From contig NZ_NBOC01000002.1 of the NCBI RefSeq assembly GCF_002104455.1, positions 104,369-168,368 on the forward strand: a stretch of 64,000 nucleotides of DNA, read 5' to 3'. The notes under the pieces were generated by a model. The model ran no database searches and was not told where the DNA came from. It saw nothing but the letters and a program-made list of their open reading frames with translations. The number at the start of each line of letters is the position of its first letter. Position 1 is the stretch's first letter. The translations under genes were made by a program, and so were the position numbers. Below, piece by piece: positions 16,287 through 24,375 of the stretch. The DNA comes from Colwellia chukchiensis. Lineage in GTDB: Bacteria > Pseudomonadota > Gammaproteobacteria > Enterobacterales > Alteromonadaceae.

Positions 16287-17573
16287 GTGAAATTTTATAA
16301 TTTAAAAGAGAACGATGAACAGGTCAGTTTTGCCGGCGCGGTAAAACAAGGATTAGGGCGAAACCAAGGGTTGTTTTTTCCTGAATCCATTCCTCAATTT
16401 GATAATATTGAAGCCTTACTGGCGTTGCCTATGGTGGAGCGTAGCGTCAAAGTACTGTACCCGTTTGTCAGTGAAGATTTAACAGAAACAGAGTTAACCG
16501 AAATAGTCACCGAAGCCTTTAATTTTCCTGCACAAATTCAGCCGATCAGTGAAAACCGCGCCATTTTAGAGTTATTTCATGGGCCAACACTGGCGTTTAA
16601 AGACTTTGGCGCTCGTTTTATGGCGAAGTGCTTACAAGCCTTTAGTAAAGGAAAAAAGGTAACCATACTAACGGCAACTTCTGGCGATACGGGGGCTGCG
16701 GTTGCTCATGCCTTTCATGGGATTGCTAACATTGATGTGGTGATTTTATACCCCAAAGGTAAAATCAGCTTGCTGCAAGAAAAAATGTTTACCACCTTAG
16801 GTGACAATATTCGCACGGTTGCGGTCGAAGGCACGTTTGATGATTGCCAAGCACTTGTTAAACAGTCTTTTGACGATCAGGCATTAAAAGAAGCGCTCGG
16901 GTTAAACTCGGCTAACTCTATTAATATTAGTCGTTTATTAGCGCAAATTTGTTATTATTTTGAAGCCGTTGCTCAACTTTATCGACAACAAGGAGCGCAG
17001 GCACTTAAGGAAGTGGTATTTTCAATTCCGAGCGGAAATTTTGGTAACTTAACGGCAGGATTGTTTGCAAAAGCGTTAGGCTTGCCGATTAAGCGTTTTA
17101 TTGCCGCGACCAATGCTAATGACACTGTGCCGCGTTACTTGCAAACAGGTCAGTGGTCGCCTAATGAAACTGTTGCCACTATTTCCAATGCTATGGATGT
17201 CAGTAACCCTAATAACTGGCCGCGAGTCGAGCATATGCTAAAAGCGGGTTTAGTCGCCCAAGATTGTGTGAGCTCAGTTTCTATTGACGAAGAGCAAACC
17301 CAAATGACCATGATCCAACTAGCGAAACTGGGTTATATCAGTGAGCCACATGCGGCTGTTGCTTACCGAGCACTGCAATATAATGCGCTTGATAGTGAGT
17401 TTGGGGTGTTTTTAGGAACCGCGCATCCGGCGAAGTTTAAAGATGTGGTGGAAAGCACGTTAGGACAACCCATAGGCTTGCCAAAAGAGCTTGCAGATTG
17501 TGCCAGCGAAACTATTTTATCAACCACAAGTTCGACCGACTTTGCCGAGCTTAAAGCATACTTACTTAGCTAG
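16287..17573 (+). CDS. thrC: Threonine synthase ThrC
   Basis: PLP enzyme converting O-phosphohomoserine to threonine, the last step of the operon's pathway; 428 residues, as in E. coli. It begins MKFYNLKENDEQVSFAGAV, has the PLP lysine segment GPTLAFKDFGARFM (about 97-110), the phosphate-binding TATSGDTGAAV and SIPSGNFGNLTAG. The start is GTG at 16287 with AGGAAA upstream. A strong terminator follows 20 or so bases after the stop. Confidence 0.97.
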   Translation: MKFYNLKENDEQVSFAGAVKQGLGRNQGLFFPESIPQFDNIEALLALPMVERSVKVLYPFVSEDLTETELTEIVTEAFNFPAQIQPISENRAILELFHGPTLAFKDFGARFMAKCLQAFSKGKKVTILTATSGDTGAAVAHAFHGIANIDVVILYPKGKISLLQEKMFTTLGDNIRTVAVEGTFDDCQALVKQSFDDQALKEALGLNSANSINISRLLAQICYYFEAVAQLYRQQGAQALKEVVFSIPSGNFGNLTAGLFAKALGLPIKRFIAATNANDTVPRYLQTGQWSPNETVATISNAMDVSNPNNWPRVEHMLKAGLVAQDCVSSVSIDEEQTQMTMIQLAKLGYISEPHAAVAYRALQYNALDSEFGVFLGTAHPAKFKDVVESTLGQPIGLPKELADCASETILSTTSSTDFAELKAYLLS

Positions 17574-17596
17574 TTAAGACAATTGCAATGATAATG

Positions 17597-17623
17597 AAAA
17601 GGCAGTAACTTACTGCCTTTTTT
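17597..17623 (+). terminator. Rho-independent terminator after thrC
   Basis: Perfect hairpin AAAAGGCAGTA-ACT-TACTGCCTTTT followed by further T residues. It ends the thrLABC transcript, 24 bases after the thrC stop. Confidence 0.85.
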
Positions 17624-17740
17624 AGTTGCAATTGAGTGGTAAAAATTGCGGCATTAGCCAGCGCTTGTTAGCTTAGGCATGGCCACTCAAGGTTAATAGC
17701 GCAAAAATATCATCATCAATTAACTGAGTAAGTAGCAAAT

Positions 17741-18433
17741 ATGACAACAGTAAAACCTCAATGGCAAAAAGTGATTGCTCAACAGCAACAACTTGCGTAC
17801 TTTCAAACACTCTTACAACAAATTGAGCGGCAACGTGACACCGGTGAGGTTATTTTTCCTGCTGCCAGTGATGTCTTTAATGCCTTTAGCTCTGTTGATT
17901 TAGCTGATGTAAAAGTGGTGATCTTAGGGCAAGACCCTTATCACGGTATCGGAGCAAGTGGCGAATCACAGGCCCATGGCTTGGCCTTCTCAGTAAGAAA
18001 GGGTATTAAAGTCCCACCGTCTCTGGTTAATATTTATAAGGAGCTTAGCCAAGATATTGCTGACTTTACCCAACCTAAGCACGGTAATTTATCTACCTGG
18101 GCACAACAAGGGGTATTGTTGCTTAATACCGTACTAACGGTAAAGCAAGGGCAAGCGCACTCACACGCTAAATTAGGCTGGGAAACATTTACCGATAGCA
18201 TTATTGCCGCCCTCAATCAGCATAATGCTGGCTGTGTCTTTTTGCTGTGGGGCAGTCACGCACAAAAAAAAGGCAAAGACATTAATCAAGACAAGCACTT
18301 AGTATTAACCGCGCCACATCCCTCACCACTTTCCGCCTATCGTGGCTTTTTCGGTTGTCAGCATTTTTCCAAAGCTAACCGATGGCTGAAAGCGCACCAT
18401 AAGTCAGTTATTGACTGGCACATCCCAGAATAA
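17741..18433 (+). CDS. ung: Uracil-DNA glycosylase
   Basis: Base-excision repair enzyme removing uracil from DNA, 230 residues. The water-activating motif GQDPYHG is present (catalytic Asp65), as are [21 protein letters not shown] and the DNA-intercalation loop [13 protein letters not shown] with the catalytic His. Family 1 assignment is unambiguous. It is a monocistronic gene between the thr terminator and a 215-base AT-rich spacer. Confidence 0.97.
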   Translation: MTTVKPQWQKVIAQQQQLAYFQTLLQQIERQRDTGEVIFPAASDVFNAFSSVDLADVKVVILGQDPYHGIGASGESQAHGLAFSVRKGIKVPPSLVNIYKELSQDIADFTQPKHGNLSTWAQQGVLLLNTVLTVKQGQAHSHAKLGWETFTDSIIAALNQHNAGCVFLLWGSHAQKKGKDINQDKHLVLTAPHPSPLSAYRGFFGCQHFSKANRWLKAHHKSVIDWHIPE

Positions 18434-18648
18434 TTGCTGTTTAGGAAAATATTTTTTTCGCAATTGGCTGATCATTAAAAATAATTTTCGCTTCGCTAAC
18501 TACCAGACTTTCTATTTAGGTAAATATTTTATTTTCTAATATATTTGTAGTTATTGTTTGCTTATTACTATGGTTTTGGAGTTTTAAATTGCTATGAAAG
18601 TCTATGCTGCTAGTATTCTTTATTATTGAATTTTAGAGGCGCGCCAGT

Positions 18649-20181
18649 ATGTCATTGCAAGAATATTTTTTACCTTTTAGAGAGCATATCATTGGTCAAA
18701 ATTTGCAACATAAGATACAGGGGCAATGCTTAGATATCATCTATGCTGATTGGACGGCAAGTGGCCGCTTGTATCAGCCTATTGAGGAATACTTGAGTCA
18801 TGAACTAGGCCCATATGTCGCCAATACTCACACTGAAACCAACTTAACTGGCAGTGCCATGACCCAAGCTTATCATGATGCCCAGCATATTATTAAGCGC
18901 CATGTTAACGCTTGTGAAAATGACGTATTGATCACTGCAGGTGCTGGCATGACTGCTGTGGTGAACAAGTTTCAGCGCATTTTAGGTTTGCGTATTCCAG
19001 AGCGTATGCAAGAGCAAGTCTCATTTCCCGAACATGAACGGCCGGTGGTATTTATTACTCATATGGAGCACCACTCCAATCAAACGTCTTGGTATGAATG
19101 TGACGTGACATTAGAGATCATCGAGCCTGATAGCAAGGGCTTACCTTCGTTGGCACATTTAGCCGAGCTGTTGGTGCAGTATCAAGATCGTAAGCTCAAA
19201 ATAGGCTCATTTTCTGCTTGCTCTAATGTCACCGGTATTAAAACACCCTATTATCAGCTCGCAGAAATTATGCATCAACATGGTGGTTTGTGTTTTGTTG
19301 ATTTTGCCGCATCAGCGCCCTATGTCGATATTGATATGCACCCCAGTAACCCAAAGCAAGCACTTGATGCCATTTATTTTTCACCACACAAGTTTTTAGG
19401 TGGCCCTGGCAGCTCAGGGGTATTAGTTTTTAATAAGCTGCTTTATAAAAATAAAGTACCAGACCATCCTGGCGGGGGCACAGTCACTTGGACTAACCCG
19501 TGGGGAAAACATAGTTTTTTGAATAATATTGAACTGCGCGAAGACGGTGGTACTCCTGGATTTTTACAATGTATAAAAACCGCGTTAGCGATCAAATTAA
19601 AAGAGGCAATGGGGGTAGACAAGATCCAACAACGTGAAGCAGAAATCACCCATTATGTGATGGATAATTTAGCTAAAAATGAACGGGTGGTGATGCTTGA
19701 GCCTAATCAGCGCCAGCGCCTAGCCATTGTCTCTTTTTATGTCCCTGGTGTGCATTATAATTTAGTGGTGCGGCTATTAAATGATAAGTTTGGCGTGCAA
19801 ACGCGCGGCGGTTGCTCATGTGCTGGCACCTATGGTCATATTTTGTTAAATGTTGACCAAGACACCTCAAGTAAAATAACGCAGCAAATTGACTTAGGTG
19901 ATTTTGCTGAAAAACCGGGCTGGATCAGGGCTTCTTTTCATCCGACTACATCAGATCAGGAAGTGGCATTCGTTGTTGATGCGATCAAGCAAGTAACCGA
20001 AAACGTAGCGCAATGGAGTCAAGCCTATCGTTTTAACCCAGCAACGGGCGACTTTGAGCATAAACAAGCGCAGGTGGAATTGCCAAGCTTAGCCGGCTTT
20101 GACCCGCTAGCGAAACAGACGCCATTAACAGATACAGCGGCACCAGTGAGTCCGTCAGTGTTTCAGAAACTCTTTGGTTAA
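18649..20181 (+). CDS. Class V aminotransferase / cysteine-desulfurase-like PLP enzyme
   Basis: A 510-residue fold-type I PLP enzyme. The PLP lysine lies in YFSPHKFLGGPGSSG (about residue 248), with the upstream DFAASAPY aspartate and a C-terminal TRGGCSCAGTYGH segment containing cysteines near where cysteine desulfurases carry the catalytic Cys. It is longer than SufS/CsdA (about 400), with extra C-terminal sequence. This subgroup is annotated as aminotransferase class V without a settled substrate; a desulfurase role is possible but unproven. The gene is preceded by an AT-rich spacer and followed by a hairpin and a broken oxidoreductase gene. Confidence 0.82.
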   Translation: MSLQEYFLPFREHIIGQNLQHKIQGQCLDIIYADWTASGRLYQPIEEYLSHELGPYVANTHTETNLTGSAMTQAYHDAQHIIKRHVNACENDVLITAGAGMTAVVNKFQRILGLRIPERMQEQVSFPEHERPVVFITHMEHHSNQTSWYECDVTLEIIEPDSKGLPSLAHLAELLVQYQDRKLKIGSFSACSNVTGIKTPYYQLAEIMHQHGGLCFVDFAASAPYVDIDMHPSNPKQALDAIYFSPHKFLGGPGSSGVLVFNKLLYKNKVPDHPGGGTVTWTNPWGKHSFLNNIELREDGGTPGFLQCIKTALAIKLKEAMGVDKIQQREAEITHYVMDNLAKNERVVMLEPNQRQRLAIVSFYVPGVHYNLVVRLLNDKFGVQTRGGCSCAGTYGHILLNVDQDTSSKITQQIDLGDFAEKPGWIRASFHPTTSDQEVAFVVDAIKQVTENVAQWSQAYRFNPATGDFEHKQAQVELPSLAGFDPLAKQTPLTDTAAPVSPSVFQKLFG

Positions 20182-20191
20182 TATTAGCGTA

Positions 20192-20229
20192 TTGGTTTTG
20201 GCTATTGCACAGTAAAAGCCAAAAACCAA
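20192..20229 (+). repeat. Inverted repeat (hairpin) after the class V aminotransferase gene
   Basis: TTGGTTTTGGCT pairs with AGCCAAAAACCAA (one bulged A) around a 13-base loop, 10 bases after the aminotransferase stop. It has the position of a terminator but lacks a T run on either strand. The recognisable part of the following pseudogene begins exactly at its right edge. Confidence 0.5.
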
Positions 20230-20990
20230 AACCATGTTAAGTGACAGGTCTCGATTAGGTCGAGAATTAATCAAAAATTAGCACGGCAAGCGGGCGCAAA
20301 AATCCATTGCGCATCGCCGGTTACTGACTGGCAAACCGATGCAAACAAGCAAGTATTACATACCCCTAACGGGATTGTTCGCGCTGACAAAGTGGTGATC
20401 GCCACGAATGGTTATACACCGAAAAACTTTCATCATTTAACGACAGACAGAACCTTGCCAGTATTGTCACAAATTATTGTCACCGAGCCATTAACGCCTG
20501 AGCAACTTGCTGCCTGTAACTTTTTGACAGCAAATGTGGTGATGGACACGCGAGCATTAAAATATTACTACCGTAAACTACCCGATAACCGCATTTTGTT
20601 TGGTGGTCGTGGGGCGATTACCGGTAAAAGTGCGGATGATCCTTATTACGCACAGCGCTTATTATCGGTGCTTAAAACCAGCTTTCCTGCCTTAGCTGGC
20701 CTCAATTATAGCTATGCTAGGTCGGGTTGGATTTGTATGGCGTTAGACGATTTACCCCATATTCACCAAAACCAGCAGCAATCTGTATTTTATAGTATGG
20801 GCTATTGTGGCAGCGGAGTATCGTTTTCAGTACAAGCTGGTAAGCGTTTAGCCGAAAAAGTAGCGGAAAACCTGTGCCTAATTTACCGTTATAGAATAAA
20901 GCACTACCGAAGTTTCCTTTTGCGCCTCTGCGGCGGGTAGGGCAATGGGGCTACTTCCATTACGGAAAAATTAAAGACGAGTTTTTTTAA
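20228..20990 (+). pseudogene. Remnant of a DAO-family FAD-dependent oxidoreductase (PuuB-like)
   Basis: The C-terminal part of a D-amino-acid-oxidase-fold enzyme is readable. An upstream in-frame stretch without a good start codon (KLARQAGAKIHCASPVTDW, RADKVVIATNGYTP) leads to RKLPDNRILFGGRGAITG, RSGWICMALDDLPHI and GYCGSGVSFSVQAGKRLAEK. The N-terminal FAD-binding half (GxGxxG) is absent. Near 20900-20904 a one-base deletion shifts the frame: downstream the other frame continues the family ending, LPKFPFAPLRRVGQWGYFHY then GKIKDE, to a stop at 20988-20990. A 182-residue frame from 20392 is therefore only a piece. Relatives oxidise gamma-glutamylputrescine or similar amines. The gene is almost certainly inactive. 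Confidence 0.85.
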
Positions 20991-21101
20991 CTGCCCTTTT
21001 GTCAGCGTAATGATCAAGGCGATTAATACGCTGGCTGCTTATCGAGTGGCGCAGTTAATTACACTGTACTCGCAACTAGTGTTGGCGTTTGCTAGCTAGT
21101 G

Positions 21102-22055
21102 TTAGTCAACACGATTTAGGCGCTGGCCTTGTAAAAATGCCTGAATGTTATCTGCCACTAAATTGAGTAACGCTTGCTGTGCCTGTCGACTGGCCCAAGC
21201 GATATGCGCAGTAATTATTAATTTATCTGACTGTGCGGCTAATAGGGGGTGATCCTGCCTTGGCGGCTCTTGCTCTAGCACATCTAAAATAGCGCAGGCA
21301 AGTTGTTGATTTTTGAGGGCGCTAAGTAAGTCAGCATTGTTAATTAATGCGCCGCGGGCGGTATTGATCAAGACCGCGTTAGGTTGCATTTGACTAAAAA
21401 GCTCAGCATTAAACATGCCTTGGGTTTGTGTTGTTTGTGGGCAATGCAAACTAATGATATCGGCTTGGGCGATGGCGGATAAAAACGGTACTCGCTGCTG
21501 TCGAACCTCGCTGGCGTCTTTGCGCTCGGCAATGAGAACATTCATGTCAAAAGCACGGGCAATGTCAGCAACTTTTTGACCTAAAGCGCCATAACCTATA
21601 ATTGCAATTGATTTGCCCGCAAGTTCAACACTGCCTCGGCCATGTAAACAGAAGGTGTCGCTTTGCTGCCATAAGCCGTTTTGGCAATTCGCCTTGTGAT
21701 GGTCAATGTGGCTAAAGTACAATAACAGCTGCGCAAAAACATATTGTGCCACTGAGTTTTTTGCATAACCACTGACATTGGTAACGGCGATATTAAGCGC
21801 TCGTGCCGCTGCAATGTCGACATTATTAATGCCAGTTGCGGTAATACAAATCAGTTTTAACTGGGGTAATTGTTGTAAGGTTTCAGCGCTAAGTTGCACT
21901 TTATTGGTTAAGATAATGCTGGCATTTTTACAGCGCTCAATCACTTGTGCCTGAGTTGTTGTCTCATATAAAGTGAGATCTGTCAGGGTTTGCTCTAGCC
22001 GTGACAAGCTAAGATCTGGGCTAAACGTTTGATAGTCTAAAAATACGCTGTTCAT
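21102..22055 (-). CDS. D-2-hydroxyacid dehydrogenase (glycerate dehydrogenase-like)
   Basis: NAD(P)-dependent oxidoreductase of 317 residues. It has the Rossmann motif IAIIGYGALGQKVADIA (about 150), the substrate-binding Arg in INTARGALIN, Glu in LDVLEQEPP and the catalytic His in IITAHIAWAS. Overall it most resembles HprA-type glycerate/hydroxypyruvate dehydrogenases, but the substrate is not certain. The frame extends to a GTG at 22064; I prefer the ATG at 22055, preceded by GAGTGAG. It stands alone on the minus strand downstream of nnrS, with a probable terminator between them. Confidence 0.85.
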   Translation of the reverse strand: MNSVFLDYQTFSPDLSLSRLEQTLTDLTLYETTTQAQVIERCKNASIILTNKVQLSAETLQQLPQLKLICITATGINNVDIAAARALNIAVTNVSGYAKNSVAQYVFAQLLLYFSHIDHHKANCQNGLWQQSDTFCLHGRGSVELAGKSIAIIGYGALGQKVADIARAFDMNVLIAERKDASEVRQQRVPFLSAIAQADIISLHCPQTTQTQGMFNAELFSQMQPNAVLINTARGALINNADLLSALKNQQLACAILDVLEQEPPRQDHPLLAAQSDKLIITAHIAWASRQAQQALLNLVADNIQAFLQGQRLNRVD

Positions 22056-22140
22056 GGCACTCACTCAGATAAAATGTTGCGGCTAGTTTATCGTAAGCTA
22101 ATCAATAGTTCGATGAAAGTAATGGCTTTTTATTAAAATT

Positions 22141-22170
22141 AACGCCTTAACCAGATTAGGTTAAGACGTT
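22141..22170 (-). terminator. Likely terminator downstream of nnrS
   Basis: Inverted repeat AACGCCTTAACC-AGATTA-GGTTAAGACGTT with one mismatch. Read leftward it is followed by TTAATTTTAATAAA, a weak T-rich tail. It lies 41 bases beyond the nnrS stop, before the dehydrogenase gene. Confidence 0.55.
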
Positions 22171-22210
22171 GTCAGGGATAACTATGCAGCGCCTTTGCTG
22201 CGTGCTTGGT

Positions 22211-23416
22211 TTAGCCTGGTCGGCCATCGATGCGGGCTTTAAATAACATAGGGCCATAAATTAGCGCAAACAAGGCAAAGCTGATCAACCAAAGCAAGCC
22301 ACTAATATCAATAAAAATTAGCGTTTTTTGCGGTAAGCCCCATGGGCCGAAGCTGCGGATGACACTGGCTAATGCCATGGCGATAAAAGCTATTGACATT
22401 AATTTTGGCGCTTGCAAGTTTCTGCCGGTATGGCCCAGCGAAACCCGAGCAATCATCGCCAAAATCACACCGCCAATACCGCCAACCGTGAGTAAATGCC
22501 AAATGTGGTTACTGGGCACTTCAGGTATTAAATAGCTGATGCCGAGTAAGATTAAACCAAACGCCATGGCTTTAATGGCAAAGTGCAACGACCATAAAAG
22601 GGGGACACCTAAGGTGATCCATGGTCGCCATCTTAACCAACGCATGGCTTGAAAAATACCAGCAAAAATTAAAATAAAACCAATGTAAAAGTGGTTTATG
22701 CCAATCATAGGGTGTAGCAATAATAAAATGGTGAGTAGTGCCAATGAGCCATTGGTTAGTTTATCAAGCCAAGGCAATGGTGTTGCTTTTGGCGTTTTGG
22801 TGCCGTTGGCGGTAAACATAGGCGTGACTCGGCCTGCCATCACAGAGATCAGTAAGGTTACTAACATTACCGCGCCGTAGCCGGCGTATTGGCTAGATAT
22901 TAACTCGGGGTAATAAATACTGAGGTGCATTTGCGCATTGGCGAGGGTAAACACCAATAATAACGGCACAAAAAATAAATTACGGTATTGCTTAATGGCG
23001 ACTATAGGTTTAGCTAAGATTAAGGCTACAAAAGGTAAAAAAGCTAAATCAAGCACAGTGCTTAACGCGGGCCCAAGGAGAGTTGGAAACAGCAAAGCTA
23101 GTCGGGCTGCTAGCCATAACAACCATAATCCAAGTAGTACCTTGCCGCGCACGCCAGGTAAGCCAGTCCAGTTTTGCACCGCAGTTAATAAAAAGCCGGC
23201 GATAATGGCACTGGCAAAACCAAATACCATTTCGTGAATGTGCCACCAGTAACCACCACCTAAGGGTTGTGTGCTAATAACACCACGATAAAGTAATAGC
23301 CACAATAGAATGGCAATCACACTAAATAACGCGCCGCTAAGAAAAAACGGCCGAAAGCCTAATCTTAAAAATGGCGTTATTTGTTGCTCTTTGTTTAAAT
23401 CGGTAATTTGCATCAT
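22211..23416 (-). CDS. nnrS: NnrS family membrane protein
   Basis: A 401-residue polytopic inner-membrane protein with about 12 hydrophobic segments and the family opening RLGFRPFFLSGALF. Conserved histidines occur in WHIHEMVFGFASAI and HIWHLLTVGGIGG. NnrS is a haem- and copper-containing protein associated with nitric oxide metabolism and protection from NO stress. A TTGAT-N4-AGCAA box 60-70 bases before the start suggests control by an FNR/NnrR-type regulator. Start ATG at 23416; a second ATG follows immediately. Confidence 0.93.
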   Translation of the reverse strand: MMQITDLNKEQQITPFLRLGFRPFFLSGALFSVIAILLWLLLYRGVISTQPLGGGYWWHIHEMVFGFASAIIAGFLLTAVQNWTGLPGVRGKVLLGLWLLWLAARLALLFPTLLGPALSTVLDLAFLPFVALILAKPIVAIKQYRNLFFVPLLLVFTLANAQMHLSIYYPELISSQYAGYGAVMLVTLLISVMAGRVTPMFTANGTKTPKATPLPWLDKLTNGSLALLTILLLLHPMIGINHFYIGFILIFAGIFQAMRWLRWRPWITLGVPLLWSLHFAIKAMAFGLILLGISYLIPEVPSNHIWHLLTVGGIGGVILAMIARVSLGHTGRNLQAPKLMSIAFIAMALASVIRSFGPWGLPQKTLIFIDISGLLWLISFALFALIYGPMLFKARIDGRPG

Positions 23417-23474
23417 AGCGACAACCTATACTATTTATATTATGGTGATAATAAGCTAAATAAAAATAATTACT

Positions 23475-23488
23475 TTGCTATATATCAA
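23475..23488 (-). promoter_or_regulatory. FNR/NnrR-like operator upstream of nnrS
   Basis: On the minus strand TTGATATATAGCAA matches the FNR consensus TTGAT-N4-ATCAA at nine of ten positions. It is centred about 65 bases before the nnrS ATG, with AT-rich -10-like hexamers (for example TATAAA) between them, consistent with an activator site. NnrR/DNR regulators recognise nearly the same sequence. Confidence 0.45.
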
Positions 23489-23513
23489 GTAATTTAGCGC
23501 TGCACTTGGAAGC

Positions 23514-23765
23514 TTAACCTGATGTAACGGGTAGTTCCAATTCAACAATTTGCTCGGCAATTAAATCTATCTTCTCTGACATTAAGGCTTGCGCGTCGTA
23601 TAAGCCCCGATTGTAATACAGTGCGCCTAATTCTTGACTGAAAAAATCGAGCAAAAAGTCAGCATCAAACTGCCCAAGTTCTTGATCTAGCTCTTTGCTA
23701 AAATAAGCCTGTAGCTTGTCGATGAGTAGTGACTTTTCAGCAGCGGTAAAGTTTATTGGCGACAT
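23514..23765 (-). CDS. DUF2164 family protein
   Basis: An 83-residue acidic soluble protein with the DUF2164 pattern: INFTAAEKSLLIDKLQAYF, ELGQFDADFLLDFFSQELG, then YYNRGLYDAQALM. The family is widespread in proteobacteria and has no established function. It is on the minus strand upstream of nnrS, separated by 97 bases that contain the proposed nnrS operator, so it is probably a separate unit. Confidence 0.85.
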   Translation of the reverse strand: MSPINFTAAEKSLLIDKLQAYFSKELDQELGQFDADFLLDFFSQELGALYYNRGLYDAQALMSEKIDLIAEQIVELELPVTSG

Positions 23766-23845
23766 GAGTAGCGCTCCTTGATAGGTAAATTTGCAATCAA
23801 GTTGCTATGATACTGTTTATGGGTCATTTAAGTTAAGAAAATGTT

Positions 23846-23977
23846 TTGAAAAAATCCTGGTTATTGCAATGGTGGCACACACAGTGTCAATTTTGCCGTA
23901 AAGCAAGAATGCTGATTTTATGGTTATTATTAATGTTGCTTGCTGATGCGTTATGGTTTGGTTTAATTATTTACTAA
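23846..23977 (+). CDS. Small predicted membrane protein with CxxC motif
   Basis: A 43-codon frame from a TTG start: KKSWLLQWWHTQCQFCRKAR, then a hydrophobic run of about 20 residues (MLILWLLLMLLADALWFGLI) ending in YY-like polar residues. It has a CQFC cysteine pair on a short basic, Trp-rich head and one membrane segment. The ribosome-binding site is weak (AAGAAAA). It lies 44 bases before iscX on the same strand. I recognise no named family; coding status rests on composition and position. Confidence 0.45.
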   Translation: MKKSWLLQWWHTQCQFCRKARMLILWLLLMLLADALWFGLIIY

Positions 23978-24020
23978 ACTTAAATTTATAAATTGTTGTG
24001 AAGCATAAAAGGAGATAAAC

Positions 24021-24221
24021 ATGGGCTATCGTTGGACAGATTCATTGGATATCGCGCTTGATTTAATTGAGCAGCATCCAGATGTTGACCCGATGAAACT
24101 TCACTTTCCTGAGTTAATGCAGTGGGTATTAGCGTTAGAAAACTTTGACGATGATCCCAAGCACTGCGGTGAGCGAGTACTCGAAGCTATTCAGTTAGCT
24201 TGGATTGCCGAGGCGGATTAA
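24021..24221 (+). CDS. iscX: Fe-S cluster assembly protein IscX
   Basis: A 66-residue acidic protein matching IscX (YfhJ): YRWTDSLDIALDLIEQHPDV, FPELMQWVLAL, DDDPKHCGERVLEAIQLAW. IscX binds the cysteine desulfurase IscS and iron and tunes cluster assembly. It normally ends the isc operon; here no other isc gene is nearby. An AGGAG ribosome-binding site precedes the ATG. Its immediate neighbour is a tiny Cys-containing membrane ORF. Confidence 0.93.
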   Translation: MGYRWTDSLDIALDLIEQHPDVDPMKLHFPELMQWVLALENFDDDPKHCGERVLEAIQLAWIAEAD

Positions 24222-24284
24222 ATTAGCGCCGATGGGTAAAAGTAGACAATATACAATCAAAAGTGCGAGATTAGCGTTTAGCGC

Positions 24285-24312
24285 TTTTCAAAAGTGTGCA
24301 TTTGACTATAAT
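24285..24312 (+). promoter_or_regulatory. Candidate sigma-70 promoter of maeA
   Basis: TTTTCA, 16 bases, then a perfect TATAAT (24307-24312), about 64 bases before the maeA start. The -10 is convincing, the -35 weaker. Confidence 0.45.
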
Positions 24313-24375
24313 GGCTGATTACTCCTGTGATGAGTTTTCTCCAACCAATTCAAATTTAAAGAGCATACGGCCACT

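Noticed and set aside
20392-20940. 182-residue frame as an intact gene
   Set aside because: It lacks the FAD-binding half and its last 20 or so residues are out of frame relative to the family; it is a piece of a pseudogene.
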